Shown: positions 21,644 to 31,040, numbered from the stretch's first letter. The stretch is DNA of 64,000 bases from a virus (IMGVR_UViG_3300025759_000061:54834-118833), one strand, 5' to 3'. Program-made: numbers and translations. Notes: generated by a model from the sequence alone, not told the origin.

Positions 21644-23064
21644 AGAGTAAAGAAGTGACCGGCTTGACCAATATTGATGGCAAGCCGGTTATACCTGTCA
21701 AGCCCGGTGATATATGGGACGTTTGGAAATACATCAAACAGTACAAGGACGTTGAGGGTTTTGACGTATATGGAAACCTGAAACATGAATATTCTTATAT
21801 CTATGAGAATTACCCTGACATGGTGCCATATGACAAGAAGTTCATTCTTGTTGTAAACCTTGACATTGAGGTCATGTCTGAAAATGGATTTCCAGACCCA
21901 TGGGAGTGCACGGAAGAAATGACGGCAATCTCCATGACGTTTAATGATGACAAGATCATCGTGTTAGGTCATGACAAGTTTGGACTGATGCCGGATGGTT
22001 ACAAGACAGACCGTAAAAATCTCAAATACATAGAATGTGAATCTGAAGAGCATCTGTTGAGGATGTTCCTTGAAATCTGGATCAAGAACTGGCCAGATGT
22101 TATCACCGGCTGGAATTCACTGATGTTCGATATGCCATATATCGTCAACCGGATCGGTAAGATTCTTGGTGAGTCCTACATAGACATGTTGTCACCTTGG
22201 GGTGTTGTGGAGTATCAGGAACGTGTGAACGTGGAATGGAATACCCGTGATAAGTTCTATAGCATTTATGGGGTTGACCAGATCGATTACATGCTGGCAT
22301 ATAAGAAGTTTGCACCAAGCTCCAAACAGCAGGAAAATCTAAAGCTGGACACGGTTGGGTTCAATGAGTTGGGGATGTCGAAGCTGGACTATTCAGAAGT
22401 CAAGAATCTCCACTCATTGTACAAGATAGATTACCAGAAATATCTTGACTACAACGTAAGAGATATTGATATCGTATCTGGTCTTGACCGGAAGCTGAGT
22501 CTGTTTGACCTGATGTTTGCACTGGCATATACGGCCAAGGTAAACTATGAAGATGTGTTTGCACAGGTTAGGATGTGGGATGCCATTATGACCAATCACC
22601 TTATGTCAAAGGGTGTTGTGGTTAATCCCATGAAAGATAGTTCAAAGGATTCACGTTACAAGGGTGCCTATGTGAAGCCGGTTCTGGTTGGTATGCATGA
22701 TTATGTTGCATCATTTGACTTGGACGGCCTGTATCCCCATTTGATGATGGGTTATAATATTTCACCTGAGACGTTCATTCCTGTTGAAAATTATAATGAC
22801 CAGATGAAAGAGTTTTCACGTGAGAACCCGATCATAACACCAGACAAATTAGTGAATAGGGAATTCGATCTGTCAACACTATATCCATGGAAGGTTAACC
22901 TGACCCCAAATGGTGAGTTTTTCAGCACCAACAATGAAAGCTTTCTTGGTGAGGTGATGAGAATTCTCTATGATGATCGGAAGAAATATAAGAGTATGAT
23001 GATCGAAGAATTGAAGATGCTTGAGAGTATCAAGGCTGAGAAGGTCAGAAGAGGGTTGGAATGA
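21640..23064 (+). CDS. 43: DNA polymerase gp43, exonuclease and first palm part
   Basis: This part of family B polymerase carries the 3'-5' exonuclease blocks (NLDIEV near residue 70 of the frame, then GWNSLMFDMPYIVNR) and polymerase motif A as DLDGLYPHLM. It ends at EKVRRGLE within the fingers region. The homologous frame extends upstream to about 21602, so the TTG at 21640 is probably not the true start; see the N-terminal fragment. The stop overlaps the next ATG (ATGA), so this is a two-gene polymerase, as known for gene 43A/43B of some Aeromonas T4-like phages. Confidence 0.9.
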   Translation: MKSKEVTGLTNIDGKPVIPVKPGDIWDVWKYIKQYKDVEGFDVYGNLKHEYSYIYENYPDMVPYDKKFILVVNLDIEVMSENGFPDPWECTEEMTAISMTFNDDKIIVLGHDKFGLMPDGYKTDRKNLKYIECESEEHLLRMFLEIWIKNWPDVITGWNSLMFDMPYIVNRIGKILGESYIDMLSPWGVVEYQERVNVEWNTRDKFYSIYGVDQIDYMLAYKKFAPSSKQQENLKLDTVGFNELGMSKLDYSEVKNLHSLYKIDYQKYLDYNVRDIDIVSGLDRKLSLFDLMFALAYTAKVNYEDVFAQVRMWDAIMTNHLMSKGVVVNPMKDSSKDSRYKGAYVKPVLVGMHDYVASFDLDGLYPHLMMGYNISPETFIPVENYNDQMKEFSRENPIITPDKLVNREFDLSTLYPWKVNLTPNGEFFSTNNESFLGEVMRILYDDRKKYKSMMIEELKMLESIKAEKVRRGLE

Positions 23065-24161
23065 ATCTCGAATCCCTTAGTGATGCTGAGTTGTTGAAGC
23101 TTGAAGAGACCACAAACAATCTGGCAACCACATACAACAATCTCCAATTAGCCAAGAAGGTTACATTGAATAGTGCATACGGTGCTCTGGGTAACCGGTT
23201 CTATAGGTGGTTTGATGTACGTCTGGCTTCTGCTATTACTGGTGCTGGTGAACTGGCCATCAAGTGGATCATCAAGGATATGAACAAGTTCATGAATGAT
23301 TATGTGGGCACAAAGGATGAGGATTACATTATTGCAGCAGACACGGACTCCATGTATATCCATCTGGAAAAAGTGTTGAAGAAGGACCTACAGGATATAA
23401 CAGACAAAAATGTTCTTCTGGACCATATGAACAAATTCTGTGACGAAACGATTCAACCGGTTATCAACAAGTCGTTTGAAAACCTGTCGAAATATATGAA
23501 TTCATTCGAACAGAAGATGGTGATGAAACGTGAGGTTCTGGCTGATCGTGGGATATGGACAGCCAAGAAGAACTATGTTCTGAACGTCATGGATGATGAG
23601 GGTGTCAGACTTAACGAACCAAAGATCAAGATCAAGGGTTTGGCTGTTATCAAATCGTCAACGGCTCCAGCCTGTAAGGATAGCATCAAGGAAGCCATCA
23701 GGTTGATGATGACGGCTGATAATGATGCCATGATACGGTTCATCAAGAAATTCAAAAAAGAGTATGATCAGAGACCCTATGATGAACTGGCAGACATATC
23801 ATCAGTGAACGGCCTTGAGAAATACCATGATAATAGGACCATATGGGGTAAGAAGTGTCCGAAACACACAAAGGGTGCACTGATCTATAACCACCTATTG
23901 AAAAAGCATGGCCTTGAGAACACATATGAAGCCATAAAGGATGGTGAGAAGATCAAGTACATCCACTTGAAGGAACCGAATCCATATGGATTTGAGATTA
24001 TTTCATTCCATGACCGGATACCTGAAGAGTTTGGGTTGGAAGAATATGTGGATTACACTCTCCAATTTCACAAAACATTCTTGAAAAAACTCAAGATCAT
24101 CACGGATGCAATAGGGTGGCAACATGAAAAATCGTCTGATATTAAAAGCTTATTGGAGTAA
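23061..24161 (+). CDS. 43: DNA polymerase gp43, fingers, palm and thumb part
   Basis: The 366-residue part carries motif B (KKVTLNSAYGALG, about residues 34-46), motif C as AADTDSMY (about 94-101) and the thumb with a C-terminus (SSDIKSLLE) similar to the clamp-binding tail of gp43. It must assemble with the 43A part to form an active enzyme. No mobile element remains at the junction; the split is a clean four-base overlap. The catalytic aspartates are intact. Confidence 0.92.
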   Translation: MNLESLSDAELLKLEETTNNLATTYNNLQLAKKVTLNSAYGALGNRFYRWFDVRLASAITGAGELAIKWIIKDMNKFMNDYVGTKDEDYIIAADTDSMYIHLEKVLKKDLQDITDKNVLLDHMNKFCDETIQPVINKSFENLSKYMNSFEQKMVMKREVLADRGIWTAKKNYVLNVMDDEGVRLNEPKIKIKGLAVIKSSTAPACKDSIKEAIRLMMTADNDAMIRFIKKFKKEYDQRPYDELADISSVNGLEKYHDNRTIWGKKCPKHTKGALIYNHLLKKHGLENTYEAIKDGEKIKYIHLKEPNPYGFEIISFHDRIPEEFGLEEYVDYTLQFHKTFLKKLKIITDAIGWQHEKSSDIKSLLE

Positions 24162-24163
24162 TT

Positions 24164-24694
24164 ATGGGTAAACGATCTGATTTCAAGAGGAATGCACGGG
24201 ACAAGTATGACACACCATATTCATGTGTTGTGCCACTCATACCACATCTGAAATATACCAACTATATTGAGCCGTGTGCCGGTAAGGGTTGGCTTATGGA
24301 CCATCTTGAAAAGCATGGTATGAACTGTGTGATGGCCAGTGATATTGAGCCGGAACGTGATGACATTTATGAGGCTGATTATCTGGCATATACATTATGT
24401 GCTTCCCATTCATATGGGGCCGACTGTTTCATCACCAACCCACCATGGGACCGGAAGATTCTTCATCCAATGATCTTGGCTCTTTCAGAAATCAAACCCA
24501 CATGGTTGTTGTTTGATACAGACTGGATGCACACCAAGCAGGCTATTCCATACTTGGAGTATTGTGAGAAGATCGTGTCGGTTGGCCGGGTGTGTTGGAT
24601 GCCGGAAACGAAACAGACTGGTAAAGACAATGTGGCTTGGTATCTTTTCCAGAAGAACACATCAGGCCCAACAAAATTCTTTGGAAGGACTTGA
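24164..24694 (+). CDS. DNA N6-adenine methyltransferase-like protein
   Basis: YIEPCAGKGWLMDHL (about residues 32-46) is the SAM-binding loop, ASDIEPE the second strand, and CFITNPPWDRK (about 86-96) the NPPW catalytic motif. It would methylate adenine N6 in DNA, or possibly another amino group. The gene sits two bases behind the polymerase, which suggests expression with replication genes and a role in protecting phage DNA. Confidence 0.8.
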   Translation: MGKRSDFKRNARDKYDTPYSCVVPLIPHLKYTNYIEPCAGKGWLMDHLEKHGMNCVMASDIEPERDDIYEADYLAYTLCASHSYGADCFITNPPWDRKILHPMILALSEIKPTWLLFDTDWMHTKQAIPYLEYCEKIVSVGRVCWMPETKQTGKDNVAWYLFQKNTSGPTKFFGRT

Positions 24695-24698
24695 TACA

Positions 24699-25046
24699 AT
24701 GGAACCGACAAAAACACGGTGGGGTTACTGGCAGGAGCTTCTTGTTGAAGAAGGCTTCAGGGTCAAGAAGCTGGTTATCAATTCAGAGAAGCACATATCT
24801 CTCCAGTACCACAACCACCGGGCAGAGTGCTGGTCCATTATATCAGGCTCTGGTGAACTAAAGATAATTGAGGATGGTGCTGAATATATGATGTTCGTCA
24901 CAGAACTGGACGTTGTGACGATCCACCGTGGGTGTATTCACAAAGTCACATGTGTGTCTGAGGAACCTCTAGTAATTATTGAAACACAGGTCGGACATAT
25001 ATGTACAGAAGAGGATATTGTCAGGCTTGAATCAATTGAAGAATAA
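24699..25046 (+). CDS. Cupin (mannose-6-phosphate isomerase type II-like)
   Basis: The 115-residue single cupin domain has EKHISLQYHNHRAECWSI and GELKIIEDG with the metal-binding His/Glu set, then IHRGCIHKV. It resembles the C-terminal cupin of bifunctional GDP-mannose pyrophosphorylase/phosphomannose isomerase, common as a stand-alone gene in T4-like marine phages. The exact sugar substrate is not known. ATG 24699 is chosen because it follows the methylase stop closely. Confidence 0.75.
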   Translation: MEPTKTRWGYWQELLVEEGFRVKKLVINSEKHISLQYHNHRAECWSIISGSGELKIIEDGAEYMMFVTELDVVTIHRGCIHKVTCVSEEPLVIIETQVGHICTEEDIVRLESIEE

Positions 25047-25111
25047 GCTTGACAAGACACATAAATTGTGAGATTGTAGATAGATACAACACTTGAATAG
25101 AGACAGGTAAC

Positions 25112-26221
25112 ATGAAAAATAAAGACCTTTTGGCAAAACTCAAGAAGAACAGCACCATCAAGGATACGGCTATTCTTTCAGATTCAAAAATCTATGGCAA
25201 GAAAGATATGATTGCCACAATGTGTCCTATGATCAATCTGGCATTGTCTGCACGGCTTGACGGGGGTTTGACACCCGGCCACACAATGATTGCCGGTCCT
25301 TCCAAACACTTCAAGAGCATGTTTGCTCTTATGATGGCTGGTGCATATCTGGATAAGTATGAAGATGCCATCCTGCTATTTTACGACTCAGAATTTGGAA
25401 CACCGGAAGAGTATTTCAAGATATTCAACATTGACACATCTCGTGTCATCCACACACCAATTACTGACATTGAAATGCTGAGAACCGATATGGCCAATCA
25501 GCTTCACACACTTGAACGTGGTGATAAAGTGGTTATTGTCATTGACTCAATCGGCAATCTTGCTTCTGGCAAGGAAGTTGCTGATGCTTTGTCGGGTTCT
25601 GATAAAGCCGATATGACACGGGCCAAGGTGATGAAGTCATTGTTCCGGATCGTAACACCACACCTGACCATCAAAGACATTCCTCTGATCACAGTCAACC
25701 ACTCATACAAAACCATGGAAATGTTCTCCAAGGATGTTGTAGCTGGTGGTACTGGTGCATACTATTCTGCTGATAATGTATGGATCATTGGTCGTAGACA
25801 GAACAAGAATAAAGCATCCGATAAAGAAATTGCCGGTTGGGATTTCGTGATCGTTGTGGATAAGTCTCGTTATGTTCGTGAGAAGGCCAAAATTCCCATC
25901 ACCGTGACGTTTGAACGGGGTATCAACAAATACTCAGGGTTGTTCGATCTTGGTCTGGAAATGGGGGTTGTTCAGAAAGCTGAGAAACGAATCAACAAAC
26001 AGGATGCTTTTGAGTTTATCGATTCAGATGGGGTTGTGATATCTGAACCCATGAATATGATTGAAGCTCGTGAATCTGATGTATGGGAAAAGCTTCTGGC
26101 AGATAAAAATTTCAAAAGCCTTGTCGAAGAGATGTATTCTATTGGATCGAAGGAACAGATACTGTTTCTTGATGAGGATGTTGATTTGTCAAATGAGGTG
26201 ATTGAAAATGAAGACATATGA
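25112..26221 (+). CDS. uvsX: UvsX RecA-like recombinase
   Basis: The Walker A motif GPSKHFKS (residues 62-69) is the UvsX variant (T4 GPSKSFKS). Walker B VIVIDSIGNLASG lies near 137-150, and an HSYKTMEMFSK segment with GGTGAYYSAD forms the DNA-binding loop region. Length (369 aa) is close to T4 UvsX (391). It catalyses strand exchange for recombination-dependent replication and repair. A purine-rich leader precedes the ATG. Confidence 0.95.
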   Translation: MKNKDLLAKLKKNSTIKDTAILSDSKIYGKKDMIATMCPMINLALSARLDGGLTPGHTMIAGPSKHFKSMFALMMAGAYLDKYEDAILLFYDSEFGTPEEYFKIFNIDTSRVIHTPITDIEMLRTDMANQLHTLERGDKVVIVIDSIGNLASGKEVADALSGSDKADMTRAKVMKSLFRIVTPHLTIKDIPLITVNHSYKTMEMFSKDVVAGGTGAYYSADNVWIIGRRQNKNKASDKEIAGWDFVIVVDKSRYVREKAKIPITVTFERGINKYSGLFDLGLEMGVVQKAEKRINKQDAFEFIDSDGVVISEPMNMIEARESDVWEKLLADKNFKSLVEEMYSIGSKEQILFLDEDVDLSNEVIENEDI

Positions 26222-26486
26222 TGAGGAAACCCTCTCAATAGCCATCTCTGAAACAGCACACTCATGGAAGCAACGTTGTTACAACATATGTGCTGCCATA
26301 GGTGTTGATATTGGGGAGTATGAGCTAAGTGATGAGCTTGGTGATTACAAGGATGCACTGGCAAACTTCTATGCTGATCCGGAAGTTTATGACAAGGTGA
26401 GTGATGCAATATCACCAGCCCAAGTGGATCGTGGTAATATAGCAAAAAACGTTCTTGAAAAACATATGGATAAATCGGAGTCATAA
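26208..26486 (+). CDS. Unknown acidic protein, 92 aa
   Basis: ATG 26208 lies within the 3' end of uvsX. The acidic helical product (MKTYDEETLSIAISE) lies between uvsX and the dCMP deaminase. No family is recognised. Confidence 0.6.
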   Translation: MKTYDEETLSIAISETAHSWKQRCYNICAAIGVDIGEYELSDELGDYKDALANFYADPEVYDKVSDAISPAQVDRGNIAKNVLEKHMDKSES

Positions 26487-26487
26487 G

Positions 26488-27174
26488 ATGAAATGTTATT
26501 GTGTAGAATGTCGGAAGGCACGGCTAGAAGCATTTGGTTTTGCAAAAGCAAGTGTAGAAGAAGAGGTTGAAGAGCTTAGAACATATCTGGATTCTGATAC
26601 CAAGATTCAAAGACCACCTTCCCCATATCTGGAGAAAGCATTAAAGAAAATGTATTTTCCAGACCCAATCCAGTCTGAGCATTTTCAAGAGTGGGATGAG
26701 TATTACATGGCCATGGCCTATATGACGGCTATGAGGTCCAAGGACAACTCAACATGGATTGGAGCCGTGATAGTGGGTCCTGATGGAGAAATCCGTTCCA
26801 CGGGCTACAATGGCTTTCCTAGAGGGGTTAAATACACGGAAGAACGTCTTCAAAGACCAGTGAAGTATGACTTCACAGAACATGGAGAAAGAAATGCTAT
26901 CTATAATGCAGCACGGGCTGGTGTCTCAACGAATGGTTGTACTCTATACACACATGGCCTTCCTTGTTTTGATTGTGCTAGAGCAGTTATTCAATCAGGC
27001 ATAAAGCAGGTTGTTGGCACCAAACACGGCCTTGTAGAATCATATAGTGAGAGTGAAGCCGGAAGAAAGGCTATGCTTGATGAAGCTGGAATTGTGTTCA
27101 GGGAAATGGATTACAACCCATCCGGTAAGAAAATTGTGTCAAAAGTCAGTGGAGAGTATCACGGTAATGATTAA
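26488..27174 (+). CDS. cd: dCMP deaminase
   Basis: The catalytic zinc site is clear: HGERNA (HxE, about residue 133) and LPCFDC (PCxxC, about 162). The N-terminal MKCYCVECRK adds a CxxC that may bind a second zinc, followed by a helical extension of about 60 residues that T4 Cd lacks. It converts dCMP to dUMP, which feeds ThyX (44100) for dTMP. ATG 26488 follows the previous stop by one base. Confidence 0.9.
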   Translation: MKCYCVECRKARLEAFGFAKASVEEEVEELRTYLDSDTKIQRPPSPYLEKALKKMYFPDPIQSEHFQEWDEYYMAMAYMTAMRSKDNSTWIGAVIVGPDGEIRSTGYNGFPRGVKYTEERLQRPVKYDFTEHGERNAIYNAARAGVSTNGCTLYTHGLPCFDCARAVIQSGIKQVVGTKHGLVESYSESEAGRKAMLDEAGIVFREMDYNPSGKKIVSKVSGEYHGND

Positions 27175-27442
27175 ATATACATGTTTTGAAGTGCCAATTG
27201 TTGGTGAGGTTGCCACATTTTATGAATTCAAAGAGAGTCCATGGTATGGAATCAAGTTTTATTTCACCAACATTAAACCTGAAAACCCTGACGATATGAA
27301 AAATCTGAAAGGTAGTGTCAAGTTGAAATTCTCATATGTCGTTCTGGATGATCAGGGTAGGGGTGATCTGGAAAACAATGAAGAACTGGACAGACAGGTT
27401 GGTGTTGTTCTGCAAGATTTGATGACTATAGATGAAGATTGA
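27167..27442 (+). CDS. Unknown protein, 91 aa
   Basis: ATG 27167 overlaps the deaminase stop. The beta-rich product (MIKYTCFEVPIVGE) is acidic at its end. No family is recognised. It overlaps the next gene by 11 bases. Confidence 0.6.
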   Translation: MIKYTCFEVPIVGEVATFYEFKESPWYGIKFYFTNIKPENPDDMKNLKGSVKLKFSYVVLDDQGRGDLENNEELDRQVGVVLQDLMTIDED

Positions 27443-27740
27443 CCCAGACCTTATCAATGCCTTCTTTGAATTTGGTGGGTCCATCGTCATAGTTATGTCA
27501 ATCCTACAAGTGTATAGGGATAAGATGGTCCGTGGTGTTTCATGGGTCATGCTGGCATTCTTCACCACATGGGGTGGGTGGAACCTGTATTTCTATCCAC
27601 ATGTGGGTGCAATATGGTCATTCTATGCTGGGATATTGTTATTCATCACAAACTTCATATATGTGTCACTCATAGTATTTTACATCCGGAAAGAGAAGTA
27701 TGAGAATCGAGCAGAAAATACTCCAAGGTCTGATACATGA
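27432..27740 (+). CDS. Three-span membrane protein
   Basis: Three hydrophobic helices (about residues 9-28, 38-55 and 61-86) are followed by a basic tail. The pattern with FFTTWGGWNLYFYPHVGAIWSF recalls small phage membrane proteins related to PQ-loop or SemiSWEET repeats, but this is a loose impression. It overlaps the helicase gene by 41 bases. Confidence 0.6.
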   Translation: MKIDPDLINAFFEFGGSIVIVMSILQVYRDKMVRGVSWVMLAFFTTWGGWNLYFYPHVGAIWSFYAGILLFITNFIYVSLIVFYIRKEKYENRAENTPRSDT

Positions 27741-29115
27741 TAATGATTTCACCACCAAGGCTATCCCCCATCTGAAACCAGAATACTTTTCCGAAAATAC
27801 AGACCAGCTTCTCTTCACTCTAGTATCCGGATTCATCGACAAATACGATGAATTACCTAAGATAGACAGTCTGAGAGTCGAGCTAGGTCAGTTGGCTGGA
27901 ATAAGTAATGACGATGAGCATGAAATCCAGCAGACCATAGACGAAATAGAAAAGCTTTCAACCGATTTCAACAGGGATTGGTTGATCGATTCCACTGAGT
28001 CTTTCTGTAAGGAACGGGCACTATATCTGGCCATGACCAAATCAATCTCCGTCATGAACGGGGATGAGAAGGATGTGGGGACCGGTTCCATCCCAGATAT
28101 CCTCTCTGAGGCTCTGGCCATCACGTTTGATGATCGTATCGGTTTGGACTATCTGGAAGACTGGGAAGACCGGTTTGACTATTACCACCAGACATTCAAC
28201 AAGATTCCATTCGACCTTGAGATGTTCAACAAGATCACAAAGAATGGTGTGATCAAGAAAACTATGAATCTGGTCATGGGTCCGTCCGGTGGTGGTAAGT
28301 CTATCCTGTTCTGTCATCTGGCTGCTGCATACATGAACATGGGTCACAATGTCCTGTACATATCCATGGAAATGTCTGGTGAGGAAATCCAGAGACGTAT
28401 CGATGCCAATCTGTTCAATGTGGATATAGGCAAGGTTGAGAATATATCCAAAGAGGTGTTTGCCAAGAAGGTGGACACACTCAAGAGCAAGATCAAGGGA
28501 AAGCTGATCGTCGAACAGTTTCCAACATCTGAAGCCAATGTGAATCACTTCAAGGCTCTGATGAAGGACCTCAAACTGAAACGTGGGTTCGTGCCTGATG
28601 TGGTGATCATTGACTATCTCAACATCTGTTCATCTGCCCGTATCAAGATGGGTGGTTCGATCAATTCATATACCTATGTGTTGAAGATTGCCGAAGAGGT
28701 ACGATCACTGGCACAAAAAGAAGATGTTATCATGTGGACAGGAACACAGACAAACCGTGAGGGGTATAAGTCTACTGATCCGGGTGCTGAGAACGTGGCT
28801 GAATCATTTGGCTTGATGTACACAACGGATTTCTTCATTGCACTGGTGCCCACTGAAGAGCTTGAAGAGCTTGGGCAGATCATGGTCAAACAGATCAAGA
28901 ACCGATATAATGCCGTTGACAACCCCAGACGATTCTGTATTGGGCTTGACAAGGCCAAGATGAGGTTTTATGATCTGGAAGATTCAGCACAGGAAGATAT
29001 CATTGATAATGAAACTGGTGAAATAACAAGGGGTCCAGCAAACAGACCGGTAAAAGCATTACGTGATGATGATAAACCCATCATGGATGACAGGTTTGGG
29101 GACTTCATGTTTTAA
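27700..29115 (+). CDS. 41: Replicative DNA helicase gp41 (DnaB-like)
   Basis: The N-terminal helical domain (residues 1-150) is followed by the RecA-like motor: Walker A GPSGGGKS (194-201), Walker B VVIIDYLN (about 303-310), and the sensor TGTQTNREG with an arginine-finger region. Length (471 aa) matches T4 gp41 (475). It unwinds DNA at the fork with primase gp61 (42592). Its last 11 bases overlap the end of the convergent minus-strand gene. Confidence 0.95.
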   Translation: MRIEQKILQGLIHDNDFTTKAIPHLKPEYFSENTDQLLFTLVSGFIDKYDELPKIDSLRVELGQLAGISNDDEHEIQQTIDEIEKLSTDFNRDWLIDSTESFCKERALYLAMTKSISVMNGDEKDVGTGSIPDILSEALAITFDDRIGLDYLEDWEDRFDYYHQTFNKIPFDLEMFNKITKNGVIKKTMNLVMGPSGGGKSILFCHLAAAYMNMGHNVLYISMEMSGEEIQRRIDANLFNVDIGKVENISKEVFAKKVDTLKSKIKGKLIVEQFPTSEANVNHFKALMKDLKLKRGFVPDVVIIDYLNICSSARIKMGGSINSYTYVLKIAEEVRSLAQKEDVIMWTGTQTNREGYKSTDPGAENVAESFGLMYTTDFFIALVPTEELEELGQIMVKQIKNRYNAVDNPRRFCIGLDKAKMRFYDLEDSAQEDIIDNETGEITRGPANRPVKALRDDDKPIMDDRFGDFMF

Positions 29116-29728
29116 AGAAGGTTCTTTTATCATACTCTTTTTTGAGTATACCACGATTTGGTATTCTGTTCATGTCTGGAACATTATCAGAAAACTGTCC
29201 AACTTTGAATTTTGTTTCAGGACTCTGAACTTCACGTGGCACACCAAGGCAACTGTATTTTACCACCTTCCAGACATATATGGTATCACCCACGGATGCT
29301 TCAGTTGGTATTGTATGAATGATCTGAAATCTTTTTGGGTCTGCCGATTTGTTATACCCAAATGGTTCGGGTTGAGGAATGATCTGAATAACCAAACCGT
29401 CAGTGGTTCTTACCCTACCTTCCATTCTTGCACCGGTTGCCTTACAGAAGAGAAGAGAGGTCCATGGTTTAATTGATCTGCTTTCAAGCACGAATGGTGA
29501 GTTTATGGGAACAATATCTCTGGGAACGGTCAGAGAACGTATTATGAGAGGGTCTGCAACAGCAACAACATGAAACCACAATGCAGCAATTCCTATAATA
29601 CTCCATTTTATAATAGATTCGAGATATGGGACAGTTCTAACTGTTGCCTGAATATCTTTAAGCACACATACTAGGCATATATGATTTTCTCTTAGTTTTC
29701 CATGACCTTCGGTGCATATGTATTTCAA
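29105..29728 (-). CDS. Membrane-anchored protein on the minus strand
   Basis: Reading the opposite way to all neighbours but one, this 207-residue product has one transmembrane helix (about residues 39-60, IIKWSIIGIAALWFHVVAVA), a short N-terminal part with four cysteines (CTEGHG, CLVC), and a large C-terminal domain that is probably periplasmic. TGA/ATG overlap (ATGA) shows coupling to the other minus-strand gene. The family is unknown. A constitutive or exclusion role is speculative. Confidence 0.65.
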   Translation of the reverse strand: MKYICTEGHGKLRENHICLVCVLKDIQATVRTVPYLESIIKWSIIGIAALWFHVVAVADPLIIRSLTVPRDIVPINSPFVLESRSIKPWTSLLFCKATGARMEGRVRTTDGLVIQIIPQPEPFGYNKSADPKRFQIIHTIPTEASVGDTIYVWKVVKYSCLGVPREVQSPETKFKVGQFSDNVPDMNRIPNRGILKKEYDKRTFFKT

Positions 29729-30033
29729 TTTCCCGTTACCTTTTTGACAGTTTCAGATATGACCCTCACCCACAATTCATATATTCCATACAGTGTAGCA
29801 GACACGGCAAGGAATAATGTTGCTGTGTCTCGTGCACTTTTTTTCAACCATATGTAATTACGTTCTTTTTGGGCCATTTCACTGATAAGGTCCAAATCAT
29901 TCAACAATTTGAAGATTTCATCCTCATACTCTATCAATGTGATGAATTTTAACAACTTTTCATCACTATCGAGTGAATTGGCAAGTCGTCTTACAGTGTC
30001 ATACTGTTTTTCTGTAAGTTTTGGGGATGCCAT
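29725..30033 (-). CDS. Small membrane protein on the minus strand
   Basis: The 102-residue product has a helical, charged N-terminal 70 residues and one hydrophobic helix near residues 70-90 (DTATLFLAVSATLYGIYELWV). It is the first gene of the two-gene minus-strand operon. I see no convincing promoter upstream on that strand. The family is unknown. Confidence 0.65.
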   Translation of the reverse strand: MASPKLTEKQYDTVRRLANSLDSDEKLLKFITLIEYEDEIFKLLNDLDLISEMAQKERNYIWLKKSARDTATLFLAVSATLYGIYELWVRVISETVKKVTGN

Positions 30034-30045
30034 GTGATTTGTCTC

Positions 30046-30074
30046 TTGACTCTACTGATGGGTGCAGGTATATT
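30046..30074 (+). promoter_or_regulatory. Sigma70-like early promoter
   Basis: TTGACT and TATATT are separated by 17 bp and lead to a GAGAGAAAAGGAAAT leader and the gene at 30113. Confidence 0.7.
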
Positions 30075-30112
30075 TAGGTCATAGAGTGATTAGAGAGAAA
30101 AGGAAATAAGAC

Positions 30113-30394
30113 ATGACAGCTTATGTGGTTTACAACTTGGAAACAACCTACTTGGTCAAAGCCAAGTCCGGAAGAACACACTTTGAAAGTAAGGGTGCTG
30201 CTACCCGTGCCAAGAACGAAGCAGAACGGAAAGAGCCTGAGTATGGGTTTGGTATTACTGATGTGAAGAACTTCTACAACAACATTGAACTGACCGTGAC
30301 CCGTTACAATGCCCTGACCGGTGCTCCCTTCGAAGAGACGGTAAACACCCCATACTACTGCTCACCATCGTCAGAACATTACCACTGCTCGTAA
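30113..30394 (+). CDS. Small early protein, 93 aa
   Basis: Own promoter and strong ribosome-binding site. The product starts as a strand-helix pair (TAYVVYNLETTYLVKAK) with a Lys/Glu-rich helix and ends in a Cys/His/Ser-rich tail (YYCSPSSEHYHCS). No family is recognised. A hairpin follows immediately. Confidence 0.65.
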   Translation: MTAYVVYNLETTYLVKAKSGRTHFESKGAATRAKNEAERKEPEYGFGITDVKNFYNNIELTVTRYNALTGAPFEETVNTPYYCSPSSEHYHCS

Positions 30395-30400
30395 CAGGGG

Positions 30401-30426
30401 TGGGGACTCCGGTCCCCATGGCTTTT
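30401..30426 (+). terminator. Probable terminator hairpin
   Basis: TGGGGAC-TCCG-GTCCCCA (cUCCGg tetraloop) is followed by a short T run (TGGCTTTT). Confidence 0.6.
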
Positions 30427-30443
30427 AAGAAAGAGAAACATAG

Positions 30444-31040
30444 ATGGATAACAGAGTCATTTTAACAGACTGTGACGGGGTACTCCTGAACTGGGAGTAT
30501 TCCTTCTATATCTGGATGGAACGTTTTGGATTCAAACCGGTGGTTGATGATCCGGGAATGTTCTATGATGCCGGTCATGTGCTTGGTATCGAAAAGCCTG
30601 ATCTGATCAAGTACATCAGACAGTTTAACGAGTCTGCTGCAATAGGGTTTCTTCCACCATTCAGGGATGCCATGGAGTACGTCAAAAAGCTCCATAGAGA
30701 GCATGGTTACGTGTTTCATGTGATAACATCCCTCTCAACAGATAAAGCTGCTGGTGAGCTTCGTAAGAGGAACCTGTGTAAGTTATTTGGTGATACAGTG
30801 TTCGATGATTACATCTTTCTGGACACTGGAGCCGATAAACATGAGGCATTAGCTAAATACCAAGACAAGGACTATTATTTCATTGAAGATAAGCCGGAAA
30901 ATGCATTGCTTGCATACGACTATGGTCTGAAGGGTGTTCTGGTGGAGCATGGACACAACATGCATATCACAGACATTCCAGTATTCAAGAACTGGAAGAG
31001 CATCTATAAACATATAACGAAAGATAATGAATATGGATAA
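30444..31040 (+). CDS. HAD-superfamily hydrolase
   Basis: The nucleophile motif DCDGVLLNW (Asp at residue 9) opens the protein; ITSLST (about 97) is motif II, a Lys-containing GADKHEAL (about 132) motif III and FIEDKPENA (about 147) motif IV. The 198-residue length fits small phage phosphatases. The substrate may be a nucleotide (5'-nucleotidase-like) but this is inference. Confidence 0.8.
   Translation: MDNRVILTDCDGVLLNWEYSFYIWMERFGFKPVVDDPGMFYDAGHVLGIEKPDLIKYIRQFNESAAIGFLPPFRDAMEYVKKLHREHGYVFHVITSLSTDKAAGELRKRNLCKLFGDTVFDDYIFLDTGADKHEALAKYQDKDYYFIEDKPENALLAYDYGLKGVLVEHGHNMHITDIPVFKNWKSIYKHITKDNEYG

Noticed and set aside
21162-21746. Minus-strand frame opposite the LSm-like gene and polymerase start
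   Set aside because: It runs across two clearly coding + strand regions and has no start signal.
25049-25077. Promoter before uvsX
   Set aside because: TTGACA is present, but no acceptable -10 lies at 16-18 bp.
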